A stretch of DNA of 64,000 nt from Shinella zoogloeoides (GTDB lineage: Bacteria; Pseudomonadota; Alphaproteobacteria; Rhizobiales; Rhizobiaceae): assembly GCF_033705735.1 (NCBI RefSeq), contig NZ_CP131131.1, positions 1,488,001 through 1,552,000 of the forward strand, given 5' to 3'. Numbering within the stretch: position 1 is the first letter of the stretch; the number at the start of each line of letters is the position of its first letter. The notes under the pieces are model-generated. The model saw nothing but the letters and a program-made list of their open reading frames with translations. It did no database searches and had not been told where the DNA came from. Position numbers and translations under genes: made by a program. Below, in pieces: positions 37,381-44,918 of this stretch.

Positions 37381-37800
37381 CTAACGTCCGACATCGAGCG
37401 TGCGGAGAATGTCGATCAGCCGCGGCGCCATTTCACGGATTTCCGTGAGATGGATGGCGGTCAGCCTTTCCAGGATGGCATCGGCCTTGTCCGTCAACGC
37501 GAGGGTCTGGCGGCGGCGGTCGGCAGGGTCGGAATGCCGCGTCACATAGCCGGCGGCAACGAGCCGGCCGACGAGTTCCGTCGCTGAATGGGGCGCGATC
37601 AGCAGCCGCTCGGCAAGCCGGCCGACGGTCATCGGCTCTTCATCGCGGTGCCCCCTTATCGTCAGGAGCGCCTGATGCTGCTGGGCGGGAAGCCCTTCGT
37701 GATGCGCCGCCGAGGTGCTGAAATCCATGAAGCGGCGCAGCGTGTAGCGCAGGTTCGAGAGCGCTTCGTAATCGGCATCGCTCAGCCTGTCCTTCGCCAT
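37381..37800 (-). CDS. MarR-family transcriptional regulator
   Basis: A 139-residue winged-helix regulator with EEPMTVGRLAERLLIAPHSATELVGRL as the recognition helix region and the DPADRRRQTLALTDKG-like wing (SDPADRRRQTLALTDK). ATG 37800 has GGAGCGGAGA upstream. It is divergent from the CLC channel gene; the palindrome at 37938-37954 lies between them and recurs before the 39849-40139 gene, so this protein is the likely binder at both. Confidence 0.9.
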   Translation of the reverse strand: MAKDRLSDADYEALSNLRYTLRRFMDFSTSAAHHEGLPAQQHQALLTIRGHRDEEPMTVGRLAERLLIAPHSATELVGRLVAAGYVTRHSDPADRRRQTLALTDKADAILERLTAIHLTEIREMAPRLIDILRTLDVGR

Positions 37801-37937
37801 TCTCCGCTCCCGCTTCCGCATTCCGGCCGCCGCCGGCATTTTCCGCAACAACATCCCTCCACCGGCTTACCGCAGGTTGGGCCGGCGGGCTAGTGCGCCA
37901 AATGACCTTCTCGCCAGCCGGCAATCCCTGTTGATTT

Positions 37938-37954
37938 ATATCGTATTACGATGT
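37938..37954. promoter_or_regulatory. Palindromic operator of the MarR/CLC locus
   Basis: ATATCGT (37938-37944), ATT, ACGATGT (37948-37954) is an inverted repeat in the marR/CLC gap, 40 bases before the CLC start. The same arms with a three-base spacer recur at 40171-40187. Confidence 0.65.
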
Positions 37955-37993
37955 ATCTGCGGCCGCCTTCACCATTTCAGCGACGGGAAAGCC

Positions 37994-39811
37994 ATGCCCC
38001 AAACGAAGCCCCATCACCGCCCGCACGACTTCACGGGCGGCCTAGCCCGGCGCGAGGCCGGCGATTTCACGACGGACCGGCGCGTGCTCGCCCTGATAGG
38101 CATGGCGCTCATCGTCGGCAGCGGCGGCGCGCTCGCCGCCAAGCTCCTGGTGAGCCTGATCGCGCTCGTCACCAATCTCGCCTGGTTCGGGCAGTTCAGC
38201 CTTGCGGCAACCTCTCCAGCACAGGCCCCGCGCTCGCTCTGGATGGTCCTGACGCCCGCCATCGGCGGCCTGATCATCGGCCTGATGGCACGCTTCGGCT
38301 CGGAGAAGATCCGCGGCCACGGCATTCCCGAAGCTATCGAGGCGATCCTCATCGGCGGCAGCCGCATGTCGCCGAAGGTCGCGATCCTGAAACCGCTCTC
38401 CTCGGCGATCTCCATCGGCACGGGCGGCCCGTTCGGCGCCGAGGGGCCGATCATCATGACGGGCGGGGCGATCGGATCGCTCTTCGCCCAGTGCTTCCAC
38501 ATGAGCGCGGCCGAGCGCAAGACGCTGCTGGTGGCGGGCGCCGCCGCCGGCATGACCGCCATCTTCGGCTCGCCAATCGCCGCCGTGACGCTCGCCGTCG
38601 AGCTTCTGCTTTTCGAATGGAAACCGCGCAGCTTCATTCCCGTTGCGATCGCCGCCTGCGTCTCGGCCTGCTGGCGTCCGTTCCTCTTCGAGGCGGGGGC
38701 TCTCTTTCCCCGGCAGTTCCACATGGACCTTCCGTGGTGGGGCATCGGCCTTTGCGCCGTCGCCGGCCTCATCGCCGGCCTGCAGTCCGGCCTCCTGACG
38801 ATGCTGCTCTACCGGATCGAGGACGCCTTCGAGGCACTGCCGGTCCACTGGATGTGGTGCCCGGCGATCGGCGGCCTTGCCGTCGGCCTCGGCGGTCTGA
38901 TCGAGCCGCGAGCGCTCGGCGTCGGCTACGACATCATCGACGGTCTCCTCAACAGCCGCATGCTGCCGCAGGCCGTGCTGACGATCCTGCTGGTCAAGGC
39001 CGCGGTCTGGCTGGTCTCGCTGTCGTCGGGCACGTCGGGCGGGGTGCTCGCGCCGCTTCTCATTCTCGGCGGGGCGCTCGGCTGGCTGGTCGGGCTGGTG
39101 TTTCCCGGCGATCCGGGATTCTGGGCGCTGCTCGGCATGGCGGCGATGATGGGCGGCACGATGCGCGCGCCGCTGACCGGCACCTTCTTCGCGGTCGAAC
39201 TCACCGGCGACGTCTCCAGCCTGCTGCCGCTGCTTGCCGCGACGATCTCCGCCTATGCCGTCACCGTGCTCCTCCTGCGCCGTTCCATCCTGACCGAGAA
39301 GATCGCCCGGCGGGGCCAGCACATCACCCGCGAATACGGCATCGATCCCTTCGAATATGCCCGCGCCCGCGACATCATGATCGAGGCGGTCGACACGCTT
39401 CCCGCGCAGATGCGCGTGGGCGAGGCCTCCGCTTTCTTCGCCACCACGGAGAAGACGCACCGGATCTATCCGGTGATCGACGCGGACGGGCTGCTGAAGG
39501 GCGTCGTCTCGCGCGGCGACGCGCTGCGCTGGCAGCAGAACCCGGCACTGGCCGACCAGAGCCTCGACGAGCGGGTTTCCGATACGTCGGTGCCCGTCGC
39601 CCATCCGGAGGATACGATCGGCTATGTCGCCGACCTGATGCTTGCGACCGATGTCGGCCGCATTCCGGTGGTCGATCCGCAGAGCGGCCGGCTCGTGGGG
39701 CTGGTGGCGCGCAAGGATCTGCTGCGGCTGCGCCATGCCGCCAACACGCTGGAGAACGAGCGCAAGCCCTATCTCGGGCCGAGAAAGACGGCGCCCGGAA
39801 AAGCCGGCTAG
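37994..39811 (+). CDS. CLC-family chloride channel/antiporter with CBS domains
   Basis: A 605-residue membrane protein with the CLC signatures GHGIPEAIEAI, GAEGP (gating Glu) within GTGGPFGAEGPIIMTGG, and SSGTSGGVLAPLL; a C-terminal cytoplasmic pair of CBS domains spans about residues 460-590 (ARDIMIEAVDTLPAQMRV, VSDTSVPVAHPEDT). CLC proteins move chloride, often in exchange for protons, and aid acid resistance. ATG 37994 follows GGGAAAG. An upstream in-frame extension over the operator is rejected. It is probably repressed by the divergent MarR protein. Confidence 0.93.
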   Translation: MPQTKPHHRPHDFTGGLARREAGDFTTDRRVLALIGMALIVGSGGALAAKLLVSLIALVTNLAWFGQFSLAATSPAQAPRSLWMVLTPAIGGLIIGLMARFGSEKIRGHGIPEAIEAILIGGSRMSPKVAILKPLSSAISIGTGGPFGAEGPIIMTGGAIGSLFAQCFHMSAAERKTLLVAGAAAGMTAIFGSPIAAVTLAVELLLFEWKPRSFIPVAIAACVSACWRPFLFEAGALFPRQFHMDLPWWGIGLCAVAGLIAGLQSGLLTMLLYRIEDAFEALPVHWMWCPAIGGLAVGLGGLIEPRALGVGYDIIDGLLNSRMLPQAVLTILLVKAAVWLVSLSSGTSGGVLAPLLILGGALGWLVGLVFPGDPGFWALLGMAAMMGGTMRAPLTGTFFAVELTGDVSSLLPLLAATISAYAVTVLLLRRSILTEKIARRGQHITREYGIDPFEYARARDIMIEAVDTLPAQMRVGEASAFFATTEKTHRIYPVIDADGLLKGVVSRGDALRWQQNPALADQSLDERVSDTSVPVAHPEDTIGYVADLMLATDVGRIPVVDPQSGRLVGLVARKDLLRLRHAANTLENERKPYLGPRKTAPGKAG

Positions 39812-39848
39812 CGAAAAGGCCACCTCGGCACCGGGCTGCCCCTCAAGA

Positions 39849-40139
39849 TCATTTCTTCAGGACGGGCCCGGTGTCGAAGCTGGCATCGACCTGCGCCATC
39901 CAGAGGCGGATCTGGTCGAAGAGAAGCGCGAAGTCGTAGCGCCATTCCAGGAGGAGAACCTGCCAGGCGCTGCCGTCCAGCGTGGCGAGACGCTGGTCGA
40001 GACGCTGCCTGAGAGCGGCGAGTTGCCCGGATTGCAAGGCCTCCGCCTCGGCGCCATGCGCCGGATGGTGCGCCGCCTTCTGAAGCTGCCGATCCAGTTC
40101 GAGAAGCTCGCTCTTCAGTGCTGCCAGATCCGTCGCCAT
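39849..40139 (-). CDS. Small coiled-coil protein of the MarR regulon
   Basis: A 96-residue soluble protein with long amphipathic helices (LKSELLELDRQLQKAA, LRQRLDQRLATL) that look coiled-coil, and a C-terminal W/Y/F-rich half (VLLLEWRYDFALLFDQIRLW). ATG 40139 has GGAGGAC upstream. The palindrome at 40171-40187 lies just upstream, and it is convergent with the CLC gene. No family recognised; the shared operator suggests it serves the same stress response as the CLC channel. Confidence 0.7.
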   Translation of the reverse strand: MATDLAALKSELLELDRQLQKAAHHPAHGAEAEALQSGQLAALRQRLDQRLATLDGSAWQVLLLEWRYDFALLFDQIRLWMAQVDASFDTGPVLKK

Positions 40140-40170
40140 CGGATGGTCCTCCGTTCGATGCAGAATAATT

Positions 40171-40187
40171 ATATCGTGATACGATAT
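40171..40187. promoter_or_regulatory. Second copy of the MarR palindrome
   Basis: ATATCGT (40171-40177), GAT, ACGATAT (40181-40187): perfect 7-base arms with three-base spacer, the same motif as at 37938-37954, placed about 32 bases before the 40139 start. Two such sites next to one MarR gene define a likely regulon. Confidence 0.7.
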
Positions 40188-40351
40188 ATTTTCAAGGCCC
40201 GTGCCGGAGGAAGGGCCGTCGACATCCTTCCGGCAGCGGCGCAAAATGCGGGTGGTTACCGGCGGCAAAGGACCTTTCCGCAGAAAATCACATCCCGCGG
40301 GAACCTCGCCGGAAGTCTGGCATCCAATGTCCGTTTCGAAGGAGCGTGCCG

Positions 40352-41041
40352 ATGCCAGCCATGCCGACCATTCCCATAGCCGTCCCCGTGGAAGGGGAAG
40401 CCGATCTCGTCCGGCGCGCTACGGCGGGCGAGGCGCAGGCTGTCCGTGCCATCATCAGGACCCATAACCAGCGGCTCTACCGGCTCGTGCGCGCCGTGCT
40501 GCGGAACAATGCCGATGCGGAAGACGTGCTGCAGGAGGCCTATCTTCGCGCCTTCGCCAATCTCGGCCGCTTCCAGGGCGAGGCCTCGCTATCGACCTGG
40601 CTGTCGCGCATCGCGCTCAATGCCGCCCTGATGCGGCTTCGCGCGCAGAAGCGGATGAAGCGGGTCGCGCCTGCGCCGGAACTGGCGAAAGCCGAGATCA
40701 TCCCCTTCCCCCTTGCCTCTTCCATTGCCGATCCGGAGCGCGTCATGGCGCAGCGACAGCTTCTTCACCTCGTCGAGGAGGCAACCGACGCGCTTCCCGA
40801 AACCTTCCGCCTCGTCTTCGTCGCCCGCGTCATCGAGGGCCTCAGCGTGGAGGAAACAGCGGCGCTGCTGGAGCTTGCCCCGGCAACGGTCAAGACCCGC
40901 CTGCACCGCGCTCGCAAGCTCATCCGCACCCAACTCGAGGAGCGGATCGGCCCAGTCCTCGTCGAGGCCTTTCCCTTCGCGGGAGTGCGCTGCGAGCGGC
41001 TGACCCAGGCCGTTCTCTCGAAACTCGGGCTTGCGGAATAG
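40352..41041 (+). CDS. ECF RNA polymerase sigma factor
   Basis: A 229-residue sigma-70 family protein: region 2 (YRLVRAVLRNNADAEDVLQE, ADAEDVLQEAYLRAF) at about residues 45-85, region 4 (SVEETAALLELAPATVKTRL) at about 165-190, and a C-terminal extension of about 30 residues. ATG 40352 has AAGGAG upstream; a GTG lies six bases earlier. It precedes the DUF4142 and cupredoxin genes by 83 bases in the same direction. No anti-sigma gene is adjacent. Confidence 0.88.
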   Translation: MPAMPTIPIAVPVEGEADLVRRATAGEAQAVRAIIRTHNQRLYRLVRAVLRNNADAEDVLQEAYLRAFANLGRFQGEASLSTWLSRIALNAALMRLRAQKRMKRVAPAPELAKAEIIPFPLASSIADPERVMAQRQLLHLVEEATDALPETFRLVFVARVIEGLSVEETAALLELAPATVKTRLHRARKLIRTQLEERIGPVLVEAFPFAGVRCERLTQAVLSKLGLAE

Positions 41042-41124
41042 CGGGAACCTCTCAGCGGGGCCGGCATCCAATGCCGCGTCAACGAAACCGGCGCCGGCCA
41101 CCCGGCGGCGCCAAGGAGAGCCCG

Positions 41125-41646
41125 ATGAAAACCCTGATTTCCACTCTCGCCGCGACCTGCATGGCCATGACCGCCTCTTTCGCGCTGGCCGCCGACAAGC
41201 CGACCGACCCGCAGATCGCCCATATCGCCTACAGCGCCGGCGTCATCGATGTCGAGGCCGCCAAGCTTGCCCTCCAGAAGACCAAGAACGCCGAGGTCAA
41301 GGCCTTCGCCGAATCCATGAAGAAGGACCACGAGGCCGTCAACGAGATGGCGCTGGCGCTCGTCAAGAAGCTCAAGGTCACGCCGGAGGACAACGCGACC
41401 AGCAAGGCGCTCGTCAAGGCGGCCGACGAGAAGCGCGCCGAACTCGGCAAGCTCGAAGGCAAGGCCTTCGACAAGGCCTATATCGAAAACGAGGTCGCCT
41501 ACCACAAGCAGGTGAACGGCGCGCTGGAGACGCTGCTCATTCCCTCGGCGCAGAATGCGGAGCTGAAGAGCCTGCTGGAGACCGGCCTCAAGCTGTTCCA
41601 GGGCCATGAGCAGCATGCCGAACATGTCGCGGCGGACCTGAAATGA
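41125..41646 (+). CDS. DUF4142 exported protein
   Basis: A 173-residue protein with a signal peptide (MKTLISTLAATCMAMTASFA, cleaved near ALA). The mature part is a four-helix ferritin-like DUF4142 domain (IDVEAAKLALQKTKNAEVKAF, YHKQVNGALETLLIPSAQN). ATG 41125 follows AAGGAGAG. The family is periplasmic or surface-located with no settled enzymatic role. Its stop overlaps the cupredoxin start by 4 bases, so both are likely made together from the ECF transcript. Confidence 0.9.
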   Translation: MKTLISTLAATCMAMTASFALAADKPTDPQIAHIAYSAGVIDVEAAKLALQKTKNAEVKAFAESMKKDHEAVNEMALALVKKLKVTPEDNATSKALVKAADEKRAELGKLEGKAFDKAYIENEVAYHKQVNGALETLLIPSAQNAELKSLLETGLKLFQGHEQHAEHVAADLK

Positions 41647-41975
41647 CGATCCTCCTTCTCACCCGAAGGCAGGTGCTTGCCACGGGCGCGGCGGCGCTTG
41701 CCGGCGGCACGCTCGCCCGCGCTCATGACGGCACGGTGCATGTCGCGATCAGGAATCTCGCGTTCCAGCCGGCCGAGATCGAGGTCAGGGCGGGCGAGAC
41801 CATCGAATGGACGAACGACGATCCCTTCGCCCACACCGCCACCGTCAAGGGCGGTTGGGAGGTCACCATCCCGCCCGGCAAGAAAGCGACGCATGTCGTA
41901 ACCGCCGGAGACACCGTCGACTACTATTGCCGGTTCCACCCCAACATGAAGGGGCGGATCAAGGTCGTCGAGTAG
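41643..41975 (+). CDS. Exported cupredoxin (plastocyanin/amicyanin-like)
   Basis: A 110-residue protein with a twin-arginine-like leader (TRRQVLATGAAALA) and one cupredoxin domain. The four copper ligands are present: His64 (FAHTA), Cys96, His99 and Met102 (YYCRFHPNM). It would be a periplasmic blue-copper electron carrier. The overlap with the DUF4142 gene and the ECF factor upstream suggest an envelope-stress or redox response unit. Confidence 0.9.
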   Translation: MTILLLTRRQVLATGAAALAGGTLARAHDGTVHVAIRNLAFQPAEIEVRAGETIEWTNDDPFAHTATVKGGWEVTIPPGKKATHVVTAGDTVDYYCRFHPNMKGRIKVVE

Positions 41976-41995
41976 CCGGCCGCCGTCGGCGGCGG

Positions 41996-42895
41996 TCAGC
42001 CGAGCCGCCGGCGCAGGTTATGGATATGCGACGCGCCGACCCCGCAGCAGCCGCCGATCATCGTCGCGCCGCTTTCCGCCCAGTCGCAGGCGAAGGCGGC
42101 GTAACGGTCCGCCGAAAGGTCGTCGCGGATGGCATGCAGCGCCTCGTTCGCCGCGCCCTCGTCCTCCGTGGTGAAGGCATTGGCATAGACGCCGATCTCG
42201 ACCGGGCGGCCGCTTTCCGAGAGGATGGCGGCCGCGACATCGACCGCCTGCCGCATCACCTCGGGCCGGCTGCAATTAAACAGCATCGCCGAAGCCGTAG
42301 AGGCTGCGATCCAGCGGGCCGCGTCCGTCACGCTCTCGCCGGAGCGCAGCGCGGGCGGCTGCGTTTCGGCGCCCGGCTCGTCCTGCAGCGTGAAGGAGAT
42401 CCAGAAGGGCTTTCCACTGGACGCCACCGCCCGCTCCACGGCTTGCGCCTCCGCGATCAGGCTGAGCGTCTCGCCGAGGAAGACATCGACGTAGGGATCG
42501 AGCTCCTCGACCAGGACGCCGAGATAGTCCTGCACGCGCTCCGGCTGGAAAAGCTGCGGCTCGTAGGACCCGAAGATCGGCGGCAGCGAACCTGCGACCT
42601 TGACCTTTCGCTCCCCGGCCGCGTCCGCCGCTTCCCGAGCCAGCCGGCCGGCCAGCGCGATAAGCCGGCGTCCCTCCGCGCGAAACCGCGCCTCGCCGAT
42701 ATGGAAGGGCACCAGCGCATAGCTGTTCGTCGTGATGACATCCGCCCCGGCGGCAATGAATTCCGCATGCACCTGCCGGACGATATCCGGGCTTTCCATC
42801 AGCGCCACCGCCGACCATTCGGGCTGCCGCAGCTCGGCCCCGAGGCGGACCAGCTCACGGCTCATGCCGCCGTCCAGAATTGTAATGCCCGTCAT
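41996..42895 (-). CDS. Homocysteine S-methyltransferase family protein
   Basis: A 299-residue TIM-barrel protein. Zinc-binding cysteines are visible in FNCSRPE and in the C-terminal GGCCG. The family transfers a methyl group from S-methylmethionine or betaine-type donors to a thiol such as homocysteine. It starts at ATG 42895 (MTGITILDGGMSRE). It follows the racemase gene by about 150 bases on the same strand and is the last gene of the cluster; methyl donor unknown. Confidence 0.88.
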   Translation of the reverse strand: MTGITILDGGMSRELVRLGAELRQPEWSAVALMESPDIVRQVHAEFIAAGADVITTNSYALVPFHIGEARFRAEGRRLIALAGRLAREAADAAGERKVKVAGSLPPIFGSYEPQLFQPERVQDYLGVLVEELDPYVDVFLGETLSLIAEAQAVERAVASSGKPFWISFTLQDEPGAETQPPALRSGESVTDAARWIAASTASAMLFNCSRPEVMRQAVDVAAAILSESGRPVEIGVYANAFTTEDEGAANEALHAIRDDLSADRYAAFACDWAESGATMIGGCCGVGASHIHNLRRRLG

Positions 42896-43051
42896 GAAAT
42901 CCGCCTCCCATTGTCCGCCGGAGCGGCGAACATCCGTTTATACCTGTCCTGCCAGAAGTTGCCGGCACGGTCCACAGCGCTCGCCCGAAACACGGGTGCT
43001 GGTCGACCGCGGATAGGGAAAGGTCGGGCGGGCAGCCATAAGCCTCGCGGC

Positions 43052-43720
43052 TCAGGCCGTCGCATCCGCCATGGCGGTCCTTGCAAGCGCGAGGCGAATG
43101 GCCGCCGGGACGGGCTCGATGATGGGAACCTCGAAACGGGCGCCCAGCGCGACGGCGTGAACGGCGAGCGGCCCGCCGCCGATGATGACCGCCTCCGCAT
43201 GGTCCTCGGAGATCGCAAGGGCGCAGGCCTCCATGAGGCTTTCCTCCAGCCGCACCGGGTCGCTCATCACGCTGGCGACGTCGCCCTGCGTGAGGCGGAC
43301 GCCGGTGAAGGATGCGGAAAAGCCATAAGCTTCCACCCGCTTTTCGATCGCTTCGACGAGGTCGGGCGTCGTGGTGACGATGGAGAAGCGCCGTCCGGCA
43401 CCGGCCGCCTCAATGATGCCGGCCTCGGCGATGCCGGTGACCGGCACCGGCGCGAACCGCCGCAGCGCGTCGATGCCCGGATCGCCGAAGGCCGCGACGA
43501 CGATGCCGGAATAGCGGGCAAGATCGAGCGTCCTCGCCAGTTCCACGACGGCGGAGGCTCCGACCGACAGCAGCGCGTCGTCATAGATGAGCGGCGCGCC
43601 GCGCCGGACCGTCGCGCCCTCCACCGCCTGACCGGCAGGCGCGGTGTTGCGCGCGATCGCCACCATTTCCTCGGTCGTGGCGGCATTGGTGTTGGGATTG
43701 ATGAGAAGCAGGGGCTTCAT
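43052..43720 (-). CDS. Aspartate/glutamate/hydantoin racemase family protein
   Basis: A 222-residue protein beginning LLINPNTNAATTEEMVAIAR, the signature of the hydantoin/Asp-Glu racemase superfamily. The first catalytic cysteine position of the family is not a Cys here in the N-terminal half (VAAFGDPGIDALR), while the second is present as LMEACALAISEDHAEAVIIGGGPL. Loss of one cysteine suggests a changed reaction, for example decarboxylation or a specialised racemase. It lies in the DUF6282-MFS cluster. Confidence 0.82.
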   Translation of the reverse strand: MKPLLLINPNTNAATTEEMVAIARNTAPAGQAVEGATVRRGAPLIYDDALLSVGASAVVELARTLDLARYSGIVVAAFGDPGIDALRRFAPVPVTGIAEAGIIEAAGAGRRFSIVTTTPDLVEAIEKRVEAYGFSASFTGVRLTQGDVASVMSDPVRLEESLMEACALAISEDHAEAVIIGGGPLAVHAVALGARFEVPIIEPVPAAIRLALARTAMADATA

Positions 43721-43780
43721 GGCCTATTCCTTGTGTGCGAAGGCAGCCGGGCATGCCCGTCTACCTTCGCCGATGGGTTC

Positions 43781-43800
43781 GCCGGGCGTTTCCGCCCGGC
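43781..43800 (-). terminator. Stem-loop downstream of the DUF6282-like gene
   Basis: GCCGGGCG (43781-43788), TTTC, CGCCCGGC (43793-43800) is a perfect 8-base stem starting eight bases after the stop at 43808. There is no T-run after it, so it may act as an mRNA stabiliser or partial terminator before the racemase gene. Confidence 0.5.
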
Positions 43801-43807
43801 ACTCTTC

Positions 43808-44848
43808 CTAGAGGTCCAGCAGGTTTTCGGGATTGGTCTTGACCATGGTGTGGATTTCTTCCGGTGTGAACTCCAGATCGAGAAGCGAGCTGATCAGGAC
43901 ACGCATGCCCTCGACGGGCGTCGGGCCGGAGCGGATGCCGTAATCGGTGCCGACCACGAAATGCTCGATGCCGATTTCGCGAATCTGGCGTGCCCAGGGC
44001 ACGATGCCGCTGAAGGCATCCGGCGAGCTGGCGATGCCGGCGATCTGGTCCGCCCATTCGCGCTCGACATAGTAGTTCGTGCGCGGCAAGCCGCGATGGA
44101 ACATCCAGTCCGACACGCAGCCTTCGAGCAGCACGCCCTTCTTCGCAAGGTCCTTCTGCTGCTGCGTCGACAGGCGGACGCGGCAGGGATGGGCGACGAC
44201 GATCTTCCTGATACCGAACTCGATGGCCAGGTCCACGAGCCGGATCGCCTCTTCGGCGGAGATGTGCCCGGTATTGAGATGAACATGGGGATGATCGGCG
44301 ATGAGCTGGAGGATCTCGGCAAGCTCGTCCGAAATCGGCCCCTCCAGCGGAATGCGGACCGCGCGGGACAATTCGTCCTTGGCGAATTTCGGATACTGGT
44401 CCTTGAAATAGACCGGCTTGCCGTCGACGAAGGAGCCTTCGTGGCTCGCCATGTAATGGGTGCAATGGGCGCCGAAATGCACGAAGCGGGCGCCGGCGCC
44501 GTAATAGAGCGCCGTCTTGACGGCGCGCGGATTGAGGCCGCCGAAATTGGAGGTGAGGATGATGCCGCCGAAGACATCGATGCCCGGCACCTGCCAGTTG
44601 ACCAGCTGGGACGTGCCGTTGCTGACGCCGAGCGTGTGGTCGTAGAAGACGAGCGCCTTCATGCCCGCCGCCTTCGCCTGCTCGGCGATCTCGAAGGGCG
44701 TCAGCCGGCCGGGGCAGGATTTCAGCCAGGGGCCGCTATGGACATGGATGTCGGTGGTGCCGACCATCAGCTCGTCCGGCAGGCTCATGGAGCGATTGTA
44801 GAAGGTTTCGCGCGGCAGCGGCTTTGCGGTCTCGGGGGCGTCGGTCAC
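43808..44848 (-). CDS. DUF6282-like metal-dependent hydrolase family protein
   Basis: A 346-residue protein with an amidohydrolase-like TIM-barrel layout: metal-site TDIHVHSGPW near residue 35, ALVFYDHTLGVS, VHFGAHCTHYMASHEG, HVHLNTGHISAEE, IVVAHPCR and HFVVGTDYGIRSGPTP supply the His/Asp ligands in order. I recall this pattern as DUF6282. It probably cleaves a cyclic amide or ester in the pathway with the racemase. The substrate is unknown. It follows the MFS gene by about 70 bases. Confidence 0.75.
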   Translation of the reverse strand: MTDAPETAKPLPRETFYNRSMSLPDELMVGTTDIHVHSGPWLKSCPGRLTPFEIAEQAKAAGMKALVFYDHTLGVSNGTSQLVNWQVPGIDVFGGIILTSNFGGLNPRAVKTALYYGAGARFVHFGAHCTHYMASHEGSFVDGKPVYFKDQYPKFAKDELSRAVRIPLEGPISDELAEILQLIADHPHVHLNTGHISAEEAIRLVDLAIEFGIRKIVVAHPCRVRLSTQQQKDLAKKGVLLEGCVSDWMFHRGLPRTNYYVEREWADQIAGIASSPDAFSGIVPWARQIREIGIEHFVVGTDYGIRSGPTPVEGMRVLISSLLDLEFTPEEIHTMVKTNPENLLDL

Positions 44849-44879
44849 GTCGGTTCTCCTTGTATGCTGTTATAGGGCC

Positions 44880-44910
44880 GCCGCCCGCAGGCTTTCGGCA
44901 TGCGGGCGGC
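44880..44910 (-). terminator. Stem-loop between MFS and DUF6282-like genes
   Basis: GCCGCCCGCA (44880-44889) and TGCGGGCGGC (44901-44910) form a 10-base perfect stem in the gap after the MFS stop. No T-run follows on the minus strand, so partial termination or mRNA protection is likely. Confidence 0.5.
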
Positions 44911-44918
44911 GCGCCGGA

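Noticed and set aside
41807..44875. A 1022-codon open frame on the plus strand
   Set aside because: It lies antisense to well-supported genes (methyltransferase, racemase, DUF6282-like), has an Arg/Asp/Gly-rich composition typical of high-G+C shadow frames and shows no domain.
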